A stretch of 64,000 nt of DNA, from positions 372,001 through 436,000 of the forward strand of contig CAJQUW010006395.1 in NCBI GenBank assembly GCA_907163375.1, written 5' to 3'. The position numbers were made by a program, and so were the translations under genes. Positions 31,644 through 44,829 of the stretch are shown in pieces. This DNA comes from Prostheceraeus crozeri (lineage: Eukaryota > Platyhelminthes > Polycladida > Euryleptidae). The notes beneath the pieces are model-generated. The model was not told the DNA's origin and did not search any database. It saw only the letters and a list, made by a program, of their open reading frames with translations. Numbering within the stretch: position 1 is the stretch's first letter; the number at the start of each line of letters is the position of its first letter.

Positions 31644-34600
31644 ATCCCCTGAAGCTGAAAGTGCACGTGTCAATCAATGTGTGAATTGTGTAACTGAAAC
31701 AAAGCTACAGTATGTTCAGGAATATGTAAAGCGTATCAGTGTTGCTATAAATACTATGAAGGTCATTCAAGGTCACAGCAGGATTATTCAACCGTCGTCA
31801 GACAAACTTATTGAAGTCACTCATTTAAATGGACTTTGGTGTAAAACTCAGAGGATTTGAGACATGACACTTTCCAAATAGACAAAATCATTCCTTTGTT
31901 AGACAGAAATTCAAAAATACTTACAATAGCACCAAAGATTCCATTTCAATGCCATCATGTCAAATAAGTAAGAATGAAATTCGTGAGAACGTGAACTGGA
32001 TGATGCACTCAGTATTGAAAGCGCCATCAGCGCAAGAAAAAATATCGAGGAATTCAAGATTTAGATCTGAAATTGCTGCTTTATAGATTTTGACCGTCAC
32101 AAATGTCTCATTACGTTAATACCAATCGTGAACGAACAAAGTGATACAAAATAACTGCATCACCGGTGAAGTTTCCGATCTTAAATTATACACTATAATA
32201 ATAAAGAGGCGTTATTAAAATCGTGTTATAAAAAATTACTCTCTTCGTCATTTGAAGCCAATGAATTTCTGAATGAAGTCAAGAAATGCAAAAATTCACA
32301 TCGATGATCATTATTTATCTAAATATTACAAAATGTAAGGATGAAATGTTGAAATTTTTCAAATTTCTCGATGAGAAATCTGGAGTTCTTTGCTTTTTTG
32401 CCTCTGAATACAGCAAAGCTCTTGATAAGGTTACTTATGTCTGTTCTCAATTCTATTTGTAAACTTGACCCATTTGCCGCTAAAGTTGCGTTTTCGCGCG
32501 ACACTGTTTATTCTGAAGTAAAACACTTGAATAGTTTAAAGTATTCACATCATAAAAATCGTTCTTTTGCATCAGTTTTCAGCTTCATAAATGAAGTTTA
32601 TTTCAGAGTAGTTTTTGTTCCCTTGATCTTCGCCTTTTTGCCCCACTGTATGTTTGAAAATAAATTTTTGATAGTGAAGTAAGTTGAACTGACACATTTT
32701 AACATTCTTTGTTTTTAAAAGTTTGTTTCATCTTGTTATTATGAAAACAACTTCTGAGAGCCCACTGGTTTGGAAGAATCAACGTCGAAACCAAGGTCGC
32801 CCATCAGCACTTTCAAATAGAACTTTTTATATATATATATATATATATATAGCTGAAGTCACAACAATCAATTTATTGTGCAAATTCTCTAACTCATGCT
32901 TGACATCTTTCGTGTTGATACTTGCTTCATCTTTTGATCTGCAACGAAAAATGCGATGTCGACACATTGCAAAAAAGTCGCCGAATGTTCCTTCAAATTT
33001 GTAGCAACATTGGTCTTTAATGCTAGCAACAGTTTGTGATATATTTTATCATGGGTGAAACGCATCATTAAAATACATTTAGTTGCATTTAGATATCAGC
33101 TAAGTCGAAAAACAAGATATCTACTCGTGTATATAAATCAGTATATGGAACTTGCTAAAATAGGTTCAGCCGTTCATATTCTTATGGTGAAAAATAATGC
33201 ACCCGGGTATGTAAAGATGATATATAAAGAGGACTAAATAGATTTTGGTCATTATTCCACTATGCCTTTCTTGGGAAAAATCACGTCTTGGTAAAAATCC
33301 CGCTGGGCGCATCAGAGGTGTGGACGACACTGTCATATGGCAAGCGGCAGGTCACCTTATCATCAGCTAATAATCGTCATCAACAAAGAAAACAATGCGT
33401 CGCCTAGTCAATGTATGTTTCATAGAGCGAATTCCACGTAGTTTTGTGAGAGTTGTACTAAATTCATTATCATGTTATTTCACAACGTGATCCACGAAGT
33501 AAAACAGCATGACATTTTTCCAGGGCAACATGACATGGGCCACGACCTGGAGCTCAGCGCCCAAAATTGTGTTGGGAGAATGCTTAACTGTGTTGGGATT
33601 TTCAGCGTCGGTGATGTAACTCAGGGATTGCTTAAAACAAATGCGAATTACAAGTATGATGGAATCTCAAAAATAATGCAGTAACTGTACATCTAAACAA
33701 ACAAATCCACTAAAAATATGAGGCATGACAATCTGTCCATTACAAGCTGAGGATTTACTAAGTGTAGCACAAAACTATTACTTACAAATCGATTATGAGT
33801 AGTGTTACTTCACTATTATTCAAATAAAAATGATGACGATGCATTTGTGAATGAACTCATTGCAACCGATGTTATTGTTGCAGATAAACATGGGTTGTCA
33901 TGACGTTTTTTTATTATCTTTAACAGCAATTGGGCAAGCTACCGGTTACGAAAAATGTCATATTTCTGACTGCTATTGGAGAATTGTGCCCTAAAAGTGG
34001 AATCATAATCATAAAAATGACGAATCTCATTTTGAGTTTTAAGTGGATGTAGGATTCTATTCGAGAAAATGCAACACAATAGAGTTAAACGAGTCGTTTC
34101 TTCTTCTGTTTGTCTAGAAGTACAAAGGAAGCATCGTAGCCTGAAACGCTAATGAAATGGCACTATCTGCTGACATAACACCACAGCTATCAAACAATGT
34201 GTAGCCAGTTCAACATTAAACGCGCCGAATTGTGGGAAGTTTCAACAAGCAACTAGATCACACAGCGAAGAGACCATATCAAGTTAGTCCGAGAACTACT
34301 GACGCTTCCTCCCTAAATTTTGACTAAGTAGATGAGTGTTGGATCACTACGTTATTAACTGCACCAAACTCGGAAGTTTCCCGATCTAGATAGACAAATG
34401 GCATTTGGCAATGTTGAACCTACGTAACTTTTGAAGTAACGTACAGCGATCCGCAAACCGATGAAGGAGAATCTCAGTAAGCCATTAAAAATTTCCCTTT
34501 GTCCACTTGATAAGTTCCTGCATGTGACATAGCTTTGAATCAGTTTGCACTCCTGGTAACGTGACCTTTTAAACAATCTATTTCTATCTGAGGGACGTTC

Positions 34601-36351
34601 ACAGTCTGCATCAAGAACTTCACTACATAAGCTGACTAAAGGAACAATAACTAGCAATGACTACATTAAACATAGATGATGGTGATTTGGAAAGATCAAT
34701 GGTTCCGACACTGAATAAATTATTTATATGCGCACGTATGCGAAGATGAACAAATTGTGGATCGCAATCAAATTGAAATTATAGCAGGAATATCAGTGAA
34801 CGGCCGATTTGTTAGAATTGCTGTAGAAGCGATGCGACGCAACTTTGATCTCCTCTCCATTAACTCAGCTGAAAATTTGTAATCTGTGAAATTAAGGGCA
34901 ATTCTAAATGCCATATTTTCATATTAAATAACTTGCGCATCTATGCGGATTTTTTTCTAACAGAAATTTGATTTGACAGGAGTTCCGTTCATGGCAAAGT
35001 TTATCCAACCACATACGCTTGATTTCAATGTACTAATTTGTATTTTTTCATCCTTCATTTATTCATGGTCAGATTGACTGCGTTTTCTGAATGTTTTTGC
35101 ACTTCTGAAGATTGACAGATTTTGTTCAAATGCTTATGAGACTCTCCATTTTGTGAATACTAACTTGATGATTCTATGCCATTAAAACTCATCTGGTGCA
35201 TGCTCACAATGCTTGAAATTCTCATCAAAGTCGTATTTATCAGTGTGATGTTTCTTATCAGCAATTGTCACACATCTAATAGCGATGGAATGAACGTCAA
35301 GAAAAACTATCTATCTTCCTAAAAGTTGAATTTTTCAGCTTAATAGATTCCCATAAATATTGCAATTTTGCCACAAAAACCTTTCCGTGTCATCCAAATC
35401 CGTTCAAGAAATCTAGTATTACTATGAATATTTGCATTACTCCAAAGTAATAGCGAATACCGAATAGACCAACGTTCATTCCGACACCATTCAAAGGAGA
35501 TATCACTCGAATCGCTTTAAAACGATTACTTTGTCTCCTCGCAGTGTCAACTATACCGAGAAAACTTCCCCGTCTGAAGTTTGATCCTTTTAGATGGTTC
35601 ATGCGACTCGTTGACCTTCCTTTGGCGAACGTCTTTTATGGTTGCGGCAGCACCTATGTGCATAGAATGATCTTTCTCGTCAAGTCAATGATCATCTTAT
35701 TGAACTTCAATAGCCTATAAAGACCGTAGTTGCTCAATTCTTCCGGACTTGCATTCTCACCGTACTGACGCGGCTATTTGTTTACTTCGTGCACTTCTGT
35801 TTCGAATCGCTTAGGCGGATTTACAATTTACGAACGTCTCGCCGTCACAACTCTTTTTCCCTGCATCGACCATTACAATGAACTATGTTTTCGTTGATTG
35901 ATGAGTCTGTGTTTCTTTAATTCACTGTCACTTTACGAACTCCTTTACAGACATTATGTGTATACTCCACCTCAGAAGAGAACCCAATTGGCAACTTGGT
36001 CTGTACCTCTTATGAGATCCCGAAATATTAGAATTCATTTAATGTTGCTTCAGTGCGAAATATTAAATCAATTGAAAGTGCAGTAATAATGGTGCATTAC
36101 AATCAGCACAAAAGTAGTATGACAAGACACAATGACTGTGACAAACATCATGAAATGATGGAAAATGCGACTAGCGAATTCAAACACACTTACTTACGGG
36201 AAGTAGAGCAAAACTGCAATGTCTGACACGGGAATTGTTTCTCACAAGGAGAACTTCGGATGGTGGATGAGAATCCACTGTTGAAGCGGGGTTCCGAAGC
36301 TTAAGTTGATTCAACAGATTAGCCGCAAAACGGAGATGATAGCCAGCAGTG
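31644..36351. other. long stretch with no recognised gene
   Basis: About 4.7 kb with many short frames (largest 103 codons at 32371-32682, 100 codons at 34355-34657), none with a domain or signal I recognise. Contains a (TA)n microsatellite at 32828-32851. No tRNA-like or repeat structure was identified. Confidence 0.35.
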
Positions 36352-36614
36352 CACTGTAAACTGTAAACCGTAAATATCCGTTAAAATTAACAGCTAAAAT
36401 TAGTTCCACGGTTTTTTACAGTCTGAACTGGAAATATCCTTAAGAACAGACGCATTTTTTTATCTGATATGAATGGATTTTAAGTGTTGCGTCATCACTC
36501 ATCAAGTTGTGACGTCATCATTTTAACAGATATTTACAGACACTTTCTGTGAAGCTTTTCTGTGAAGTTTAGTTGTTATTTTAGCTGCTTTTTTACGGAG
36601 TACAGTTTACAATG
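36352..36614. mobile_element. short MITE, CACTGTAAA-type ends
   Basis: Starts CACTGTAAACTGTAAACCG and ends GTACAGTTTACAATG; TA follows on the right, TG precedes on the left. 263 bp. The interior (GTGACGTCATCATTTTAACAG and similar) resembles a stretch at about 49600-49680, so a second, poorly preserved relative may lie there. Confidence 0.55.
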
Positions 36615-36859
36615 TAGATCAGGTGGCAAAGACCATGCGAAAAAGTAGCTATCAGATGATTTCTAAGCTTTGATAAAAGTTGCGAAAAATAGACAGAAAT
36701 ACCACAACAAAATCTCAGAATTATCCCCATGAGAAATTTCAACTGTTGATAGAAATAGAAGTAGAACAATTAAGCAACGTAGACCGTGATGGTTTCATAA
36801 CTTACGTTTTATGCACATTAATTTAAAGGTTTTCGTTTGAAGCTCAGAAAGGCATCATC

Positions 36860-37170
36860 ATCGTCGGCAGACTGAAAATCATATGAAATAATGTCATCCT
36901 CAATGTGTTGAGGCTAATGGCATCGGCACTAATGACAGCTTTCGCATCAGGGAATTCTGGAAGATCATCAACTAAATGGGCAAAATGAAGGGACGAAGAA
37001 TGGAACCTTTTGGGACACTACTTGGCACAGCTTTCCATGGAACAATATGCCCACTGTTGGAAAACCACCGAAATCGATCCAAGAGGAAGCTAGAGATCAT
37101 TTGTAACTGCTACATGAGGATAACAATCAAGCCGACATTTGTTACACTTTATCACTGTGCTTTTAAATGC
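36860..37170 (-). mobile_element. LINE reverse transcriptase fragment
   Basis: On the minus strand one frame reads SSFLLDR (the SYLxxR region), then PSSVPKGSILRPFILP, a decayed form of the RT block SGVPQGSILGPLLFLIY, followed after a stop by LMIFQNS where most LINEs have NDLP. About 100 codons only; no ends visible. Class is CR1/Jockey-like but not resolved. Confidence 0.6.
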
Positions 37171-37279
37171 ACCACTCAGTCGATGACAAGCAACTGTAGG
37201 AATTCACACCATGATATCAGATCTCGCATTGTCTACCTTAATCCTCTGTCTAAAAATACTAAAATTGAATTGTACTAGT

Positions 37280-39168
37280 AATATGACCGGCTCATTTATC
37301 TAAATTACAGGATAATTTGGGAGTTGACAAGCTTGCTTTGCTTAATCAAATCAATTCTACAGGAGCAATGTCTTCAACGAAGAATATATTCCATTGAGTA
37401 AGAAGTGATACCTTTAAAGTTAATGTCCATCTGAAGATATAAAATTTTCTATTACTTGAAAATAATATAACGTTTTTATCTTGACATAGACATTAAGTAT
37501 GAAGGCATTACCTTTTACTCTAAGTCTTCGCTGATGACGTTGCTCCTGTTCATAGGCCACAGCCATCGCTTATTTCGATCGATAAATGGATTGCAAGCAC
37601 ATCCAAATAGCCGCCACCTATAAAGCAGACAGTAATAATTGTATCTATTAGTTTGATGAAAAGACGTTTGACTTTTAAGAAGAGCTTTGATGACAACTTT
37701 TTAAAGTGGCATCAGTTAAAATCAAACTTCACACAATCGACAGTACTATGCAAAACTTCCTAGTAAATCGTTTGCTTTGTAAAGCATGAAGAGTACGTGT
37801 ATTGATGCTTTCAAAAGTGACGAAATGCGTGCACGTGCATGCAGGATGAGCACGTCTGTTCGCAGATGCGTGCGCTAATGCACATCCGCATTCAATGTCG
37901 TCAAAACTTACACATATACATTGATATGTATCGAGATGCAGAAGAAAACGATGTCATAGGCACATTTCAGTACGATAGCTTCATCTCTTTATTGGATGTA
38001 TAATTTGTGGTGATTTTCTGTTTCAATTTCCGCAATATACAGAAACGCATGCAATAAAAATACTCAAAGCTTTGTTGTTGTTACACTGCATGAACCTTGC
38101 TGTTACTATTAAAGATTTTTCATTCTTGCACATTCGAGTTGGTGCAAAAATATTCTAAATCATAGCGGATGAGTTTTCCGCGCTCCCTATCATCAATAAG
38201 CTTCCTTCTTTATGTTTGTCAGGAAATCTATCAAGATTCCGTCATTGCTTGAGTTTTTTGCAAATAGCAACCCCTTATAAGAATGATTGAAGATCCCGAC
38301 CGATATTTGATAAGATGAAGCGCAAATAGCACATACCCAGACTTGCACAAGAAAGCAATGCGTGGAACTGGTTACGTAAAGCATTAAGACGAGCGGTGAA
38401 GTGCTACAGGTGAAACATTTTCTTTCTGACGAAATATCAGCCTCATATTCTTCATAGTAGATTTTGAAACATGGAAACATTAGAGGTTACTTTTTCAGTG
38501 AGACAATCAAACTGCGTTTTCCTAAGCAAGTTGTGATTAATTGATACATCTATTTTTGTTGCAAAACCGATCGGATGCGACAAGCATTTTCATTGATAAA
38601 AGTTCAACTCTGCTGAAAGCAAATAGACAGCTTTTGTTTGATACTTTTCCAAAATCAAATTGCTCAAGTAAGAAAACAAAACATTTATTTGCTTAGAGAA
38701 TCCATGGCGACATATTCGTCCTCTCCATTATATGAAAGGTGGCATTGGATTGGGGACCAGGCCGAGCCGCCCATTTTTATAGACAATCGAGCTTAATTTG
38801 ATTGGTTTGCAGTCATGTCCATCATAACGAATGTTTATATAATCAGACATTAATGGCTAGGACATGAGCTTCGTGGATGCTCACGCATAATCTTCTCCCT
38901 CAGAATAATTAATTCTATCAATAGATTTAAAGACCAACGCGCTGTTATTTTGCAAAAAGAGTCATGAAAACGATTTAGGCGAGACATTGCATAATTTTCA
39001 CAGCATGATCTTAGTGGGATGAGCTGGGGGATTATGAACATAGTCATAATTACGGTTTGAAAAGCAAGTGCCCGTTTGCATATTTCGAATTATGAGTGCG
39101 TACTCGTATATTAATGACGATGAATACAACACTATGTTCGTAAAAAAATGCATTTAGTTGTCGATTAT
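37280..39168. other. no gene recognised
   Basis: AT-rich; a 95-codon minus-strand frame at 38193-38480 has no recognisable motif. Confidence 0.35.
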
Positions 39169-39463
39169 GTAATAATAATAATAACGTTTTATTGATCATA
39201 CGCCTCAATAATGAAAATCGTGAGGCTGACTACAATTACACAATGAAGTAAGTCGATCAATACAAAGTAACAAGGAACAAAAGAAATAACACCAGAAAAA
39301 CTAGTCATACAAAAGACTTGTCAGTTGGGGTCGGTTCATATGTAACTTGAAATAAGAACTTAAACACGAAAACCACTGTTTGCTAGTTTAGCCATGGATA
39401 CAATGAATGATTTGCTACGACGAACTGTTCTGCACAACGGAATCGAAAATTTTCCAGAGTATG

Positions 39464-40399
39464 CTAGGACGGATGGGGACATGTGATGAAGAGGATGTGA
39501 AGAACCAAGGTGCTGAACAACCGAAAACCCTGCACAGCTCGCCTGTACTCCAATGGAATGAACGCAGAACACTGGCACAAGGATGATCCACATATTATTT
39601 TGTGGCAACGCGATTGTACTTTCTCCATTTTTTGAACATCCCAAGCAGCTAGGCTTGTAAATAAAGGTGCGCAATATTCCAAGATGCTGCGAATACATGA
39701 ATAATATATATCACACAATTGCGTCACATTCATGAAAGGTTTTAGCTGGCGAAGAATGTAGATCCTGCAGGAAGCCTTCTTACATATAATGTCGGTGTGA
39801 AACTCCCGGCTCAATTTTTGATCAACTGTCACACCTAAAATTCGGATGGAGTCACTAAGTTGAACATTTGGCAACATCATTGAAGAATCCAAATAATTTC
39901 CGTCAGAGGATATAAACATTTGCATGCATTTTTCACACTTGATTGACATTTTGTGCCTTTCACACCATTTCTGTATATCAGATATCGCAGATGAAATGGG
40001 ACTACAAATAAGATCGTCTGTTATGGCGGCGCATAACGTAAAGTCGTCGGCATAACTCAAAAGCAGCTTATTACCAGATGTAGTCACACAGGAATGTAAT
40101 TCTGCGACGTAGAACCCAAACAAAAGCGGACCGAGCGATGACCCCTGAGGAATTCCACTGCTTACACATTTCGTTGAGCTGACTTCGTCAATCTATCTCA
40201 CTCTCTGACGTCTACCAGACAAAAAATTGTGCACAAAGACTGTGAAAAATGCGTCAATATTCTTTTCAATCATCTTGTCAGTAAGCAACTTATGTGACAC
40301 CTTATCGAAGAATTTTTCCAAGTCGATTGCCAGCACTTGAATACCTTTGACTTTGCTATCGTCAAGCTGCTTAGCAACAAAATTTTCAAGGTCAAGCAA
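39464..40399 (-). pseudogene. LINE ORF2, RT catalytic core and C-terminus
   Basis: Two overlapping pieces: 40193-40399 with IDLEKFFDKVSHKLL, SGRRQRVR; and 39464-40180 with SGIPQGSSLGPLLF, the catalytic YADDF and the thumb (IRILGVTVDQKLSREF, ILRQLKPFMNVTQL). All core RT motifs are present, but in more than one frame. About 290 bp of 3' sequence precede the ATT tail. Confidence 0.8.
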
Positions 40400-41993
40400 T
40401 ACGCAGGCAGTAGAACTTTTTGTGCGGTATCCCTATTGCGATGCATTGTAGAATCTTATTAATCTCATTTTTGTATCTCTGAAGGACACTTTGCTCTAGT
40501 ATTCTTTCCGGAATAGGTAGTAAAGATATCGGTCTTGTATTGTCGAGATTTACAGGATATGACTTAGGTATAGGCAAGATATTCGCCAACTTCCACATGT
40601 CAGGCATGTTAGCACATTCAAGACAGCGATTGAACAGCACACAAAGGGGCTCACAAAGGTAAATAGCAAGTTTCGACCACAAGATCGTGGGAATTGAATC
40701 AGATCCGGTAGCTTTCTTTGGATTGATATTTTGCAATAACAAGCAAACCTCAGGAACCGTAAATTGAAATGGTACCGTATAACAAGGCAGATCATTACAA
40801 ACATTGTCGCTCGAAGTAAAGTTCGCAGCATAAAGTTCATTCAAAGTGTCCAGTAAATCAGGAACACTTTTCGACGGATATGCACTTGGTAACCAATTTC
40901 TATTCCTCGAGTCATTTGTCACCGATTTATAGATGTCCCAAATAGAGCAACCTTTCTTTCTCATGCTTTCACCCCACGTTTTCTTTGCATTCATTATTTC
41001 TTGTCTTACTTTATCTTTATAGTGAATAAACAATGTCCAATTACGCGATCTATAAGCTAGATATCGCTTATTGATAAGCACGTTGATCGTGGTTGTCATC
41101 CATGGTTTATCATTTTTACCTCGGCTTATGAAATCAACGGGAATGTAAGTCAAAGCAATCTGCAGAAAATGGTAGAAGCGATCACAAAGGCAATTGATAT
41201 CCTCATTATTGCTTATAACATCTCTCCATGATATGCTGCTAAGAAAGTCGATTGCTCTCTTTAACTTTGATTCACGAAGATCAAACACAGGACGAATAGC
41301 AGTTGGATAGGTGAGTCCATCTCGGGGTCTTAGAAGTACAACACTATGATCACTTTCACCAAAAGGAGGGAGCACAAGGGCGCTGTTATATGATGAAACC
41401 ATTTCCTCGCTGACGAAGACTTTATCTAGGGCAGCCTTCCCATGTGTAGGTTGAAGCACAATATCCTTGACGTTGAAGTTAATTTCAAATAAACCACAAC
41501 CGTCATGGTTAAAATCTCCACAAATTATAACTTTCGCCGATGGATATTTACCAAGATAATCGTCCAACACAGATGAAACATATTCACAAAGTTCCGCTTG
41601 CCGGAAGCCACTGAGAGATCCACCATGAGGGAAGTACAGAAATATAAGTACTGCACTAAATCTTTGATACCCGATGCACATAAAAAGGCATTCGATTTCA
41701 TTCGATGGTACGTAAGAGTTGATATTAAACATATGAAGCTCTGATCTTGTCCACACAATGCCACCACCTTTCCGATTTTCGCTACGATCCGATCGATGTA
41801 ATGAATAATTCTGCAAGCTCACAAAACTATCAAGTACAGTCTGATCAAGCCATGATTGGATGCAAACAAATATGTCTGGCTTGTGTTTTCGAGAAAAGAT
41901 AGTCAGTTCGTCCATTTTATTCTTAACTGACCGTGCATTGAACAAGCAGATTGGTGGATAAAATCGAAAATGTTGTTGTCAATTGGAGGACTT
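40392..41993 (-). pseudogene. LINE ORF2, endonuclease and N-terminal RT
   Basis: Long open stretch (over 517 codons). APE-type endonuclease: FNARSVKNK at the start, IQSWLD, KGGGIVW, then CGDFNHDG and the catalytic SDHSVV. It nicks target DNA for target-primed reverse transcription. RT begins with NPKKATGSDSIPTILW, WKLANILPIPK and TRPISLLP. The frame then shifts before the FDKVSH block. Open length suggests a fairly recent copy. The first codon is not an ATG: the frame is open upstream of 41945. Confidence 0.8.
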
Positions 41994-42000
41994 CTGAACA

Positions 42001-43291
42001 ATCCTGTCACGTTTGAGAAATATTTTTTCACCGCTCTCTTTTCGCCTTCGAAATTCCTCCAGGAGTAGTTTATCTTCTTCCAGTTACAGTCGCGTCAGGT
42101 CAGGTCGAATGTAAACATTGTCTTTTCTGTTGGTACTCGCACTTGTACCTTTCAACTTGTGAGCATTACGCAGGCATGACAATTGTAAATGAGCTTATGA
42201 ATGGTCACATGCCCTAATTAAGGCCGCATTACATCACATTCGTGTTGCGTCTTGCGCATCTAACGTCCTATGAAACGCAAACACATGCACGTATGTAACC
42301 ACACAAGAAGTTAAAGCACTGCAACGTCATAACAAGGATGTCTATGAATAGTGAGATAAAGAATTCTCCATCAGTATTCATAGATCTTCCAAATCATAAC
42401 TGTCACATCAAATCAGATTGTCTCGAGTTGAACATTTTCAGCTTTTGCGTTTTAGCAGTTAAGGATGATAGAGGTTTATGCTTTCCATGAACACCCTCTC
42501 GTATAAAGCTATCAACTTCTGCTTTTTGACAGTTACATTCACATTTCACAAAACATCTATGCCATTTCATCCCTTTTATTGCATTACATGTTCATGTACG
42601 TGTTTAACTGCCACCTCTTGCGTTGAAAATTTCATCACAGATATGAATGAAATATTGATTTTTATCAATGACTTTGAACACGCAACACGCAATACGTAGG
42701 TGATGTGAGACGGCATTTATTCCTTCATGAAATAATGAATTTATTTCTTTATCGTTTACAAATCGCAAACAAATTTATCGTTTCATTCAACAACGATGTT
42801 CTCTTCCTGTTCTTGTTCTGTTATTTGAGCTCGAAAACAATGATAAGAATTAGTGATGATAATCTATGCACAGTCATTCTGAATTTCGTTCAACAATGAC
42901 AAATAATGCAATCAAAAATAGAGTACAATCAGCTGTAAAAATTGCCATATATTATTTGAAACTATTTGTGTTGATATAAATGCGCAATCAACTTCTAATA
43001 CAACAATATGCCGTGCGTTTATTCGATATTAATGATGAAATTGAACAAGCATTGTGTGACAGCGATGCAAAATGATTTTACAAATTCGAAAATGGATATT
43101 AGCAGTTGCGATATCTTTTGAACCAAGAAAGCTATGGTTATCAGATTTCTAGTCGCTTACTTTCTACGTATGATGCAAGTTTTTGACAGAAGGAAAATAA
43201 ATTTGGCAAAATACTTTCGGCGTGAGAGCTATTTTGAAATTTGAGTGCTTGGAATATTTTGGACAATTTCGGTATATATTGACTTCTAATG
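42001..43291. other. no gene recognised
   Basis: The first 100 bp may still belong to the LINE. Frames of 64-73 codons beyond 42478 show no recognisable motif. Confidence 0.35.
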
Positions 43292-43805
43292 TACAGATTG
43301 TTTCATAAAAAATGGATCACCCTTAAACATCGCCTTAACTTCAACTTTGTCTAACTCCGCCAAACTTGAACGAATTTCTCTGAAATTTGGAAGATATATG
43401 TCAGTTGTGCTTACTAATATCATTGCTGGAAATTTCAAGCATGAATATTGAGTTGTTTTTCTGTTATACTCGTAGATAAAAAGTAGTAGATAATTTGATT
43501 TTCATTTAGCAATGCTACACACAAATTCATACCTCACTCTTATAAAATTACATTTGTTTCCTTTGTTATGTAATATGTTGTTCTACAAGCCAAAAGCTAT
43601 CAAGCAAAACAAAAATAAAGAAAATCGGTCAATCAGAGCCATTATAGCACCATTATTCATCAACAATAATGTAACTGCTACATGTGATTAACTAGACTTC
43701 ATGTTCCATAGCTTCCTGGCTTCGTTGCGGTGGTGTTGGCAGCACTCCTGATTGCTTTCAGCTAGAAATCTATCTCTTACCGGTTGAAAACAATACAAAG
43801 CACAA

Positions 43806-44060
43806 ATGAACAATAACGAGATCGCATTCACAAAAGGCAAAGTGTCAGCCTTGATTGAACTAGGGTTTTCTTTGCGAGCTACAAGCAAGCGACTAAATGT
43901 CCCTTACACAAATGTACATCGATGGCATAATGATGATTTTCGACTCTGTCGTAAAGAGGGCTCTGGCCGTCCACGCAAAACATCCAAACGTAGAGACCGC
44001 CTAATTTTGAGATTTGTTAAAGTTGATCCAAGTCTCTCGTTAACTGAGATGGTGCACTAG
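43806..44060 (+). pseudogene. Tc1-like transposase, DNA-binding part
   Basis: 84 codons: an N-terminal helix-turn-helix (KGKVSALIELGFSLRATSKR, then TNVHRWHND), followed by the GSGRPRKTSKR linker, an AT-hook-like GRPR stretch between the two helix-turn-helix domains, and the start of the second domain (PSLSLTEM). This part binds the inverted repeats. The frame ends at 44060; the following stretch still shows VWSDEASVRL, containing the first catalytic Asp, in another frame at about 44218-44254. Confidence 0.85.
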
Positions 44061-44295
44061 TCTCGTCTATTTCTAAGTCCACTATTCGTAGAAGACTTAT
44101 TGAGTCAAATTTCAAGAGCTGTAAGAGGCCCTCTCAGATCGAATTATCAGATCAGCATACAAAAAGACGTCTCAGATGGGCAATGAGTCATTGTCACTGG
44201 CGAAATCAATGGGATCGGGTTGTCTGGTCTGATGAGGCATCAGTCCGTCTGAAGGATAGTGATGGTCGATTGAGATTATGGATAAAATCTGATTC

Positions 44296-44670
44296 ATGAA
44301 TGTTTTACGAATGAACATTGGCCAAATGACAGATCAACTTGGTGATTCATCGACTTGGTTATTTATGGATGATAATGCTACGTGTCACAGGAGTAGTAGA
44401 GTCAACTTATGCAAGTCTCAATTAGGGCTTAGGACATTATCTTGGCCAGCTCGTTCTCCTGATCTGAATCCCATAGAAAATGTATGGAGTATTCTAAAAC
44501 GTAACGTTCGTCGTTCACTGCTACCTACAGATGGCGTATCACAACTTACGCCACTGTTAAAAAGAGAGTGGAGAAAGTTAGATCAGTCAAAAATCAACGA
44601 TATCATCGAATCAATGCCTAGACGAATTGGTAATGTCATTGACAATAAGGGTAGGGCCACAAAATATTAG
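44296..44670 (+). pseudogene. Tc1-like transposase, C-terminal catalytic part
   Basis: Contains FMDDNATCHRS with the second catalytic Asp, WPARSPDLNPIENVW with the catalytic Glu. Exactly 34 residues separate that Asp and the Glu, which makes it DD34E, the Tc1 signature. It ends at 44670 with the usual short tail. The frame differs from that of the N-terminal part. Confidence 0.88.
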
Positions 44671-44829
44671 CTTCTTAAGAACCGTTACTGTATTATAGCT
44701 TATCAGATTATATAAGGACATTTAAATATATTAGGGACATGAAATAACATGAAAAATGCTTTCTGTATCATACTTATGTTTTATTTAGTCAAATTTAAGG
44801 ATGATTCACTTTTTATGAAACGGACTGTA

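Larger units (their letters stand above)
39169..42000 (-). mobile_element. CR1/L2-like LINE, nearly whole ORF2
   Basis: Reverse orientation. The 3' end is the TAATAATAATAA run at 39169, preceded (in element sense) by GATCAATAAAACG, as in the copy at 6735-9178. ORF2 begins upstream of 41945 (PPICLFNARSVKNK) and runs through endonuclease and RT to about 39464. The frame is shifted in a few places. This copy is less truncated than its sister and includes the N-terminal endonuclease. The true 5' end, possibly to about 42110, is not visible. Confidence 0.85.
43294..44827 (+). mobile_element. Tc1-like DD34E transposon, both ends present, decayed
   Basis: Inverted ends of about 33 bp: CAGATTGTTTCATAAAAAAT on the left and, inverted on the right, CAGTCCGTTTCATAAAAAGT. 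TA duplicates flank it (43292-43293, 44828-44829). 1534 bp, a normal Tc1 length. The transposase is split over at least three frames, so the copy is not autonomous. Confidence 0.92.

Noticed and set aside
31552-31860. 102-codon open frame
   Set aside because: It starts inside a MITE and runs over its end and target duplication.
32371-32682. 103-codon frame with hydrophobic stretches
   Set aside because: No recognisable domain; AT-rich DNA gives such hydrophobic frames by chance.
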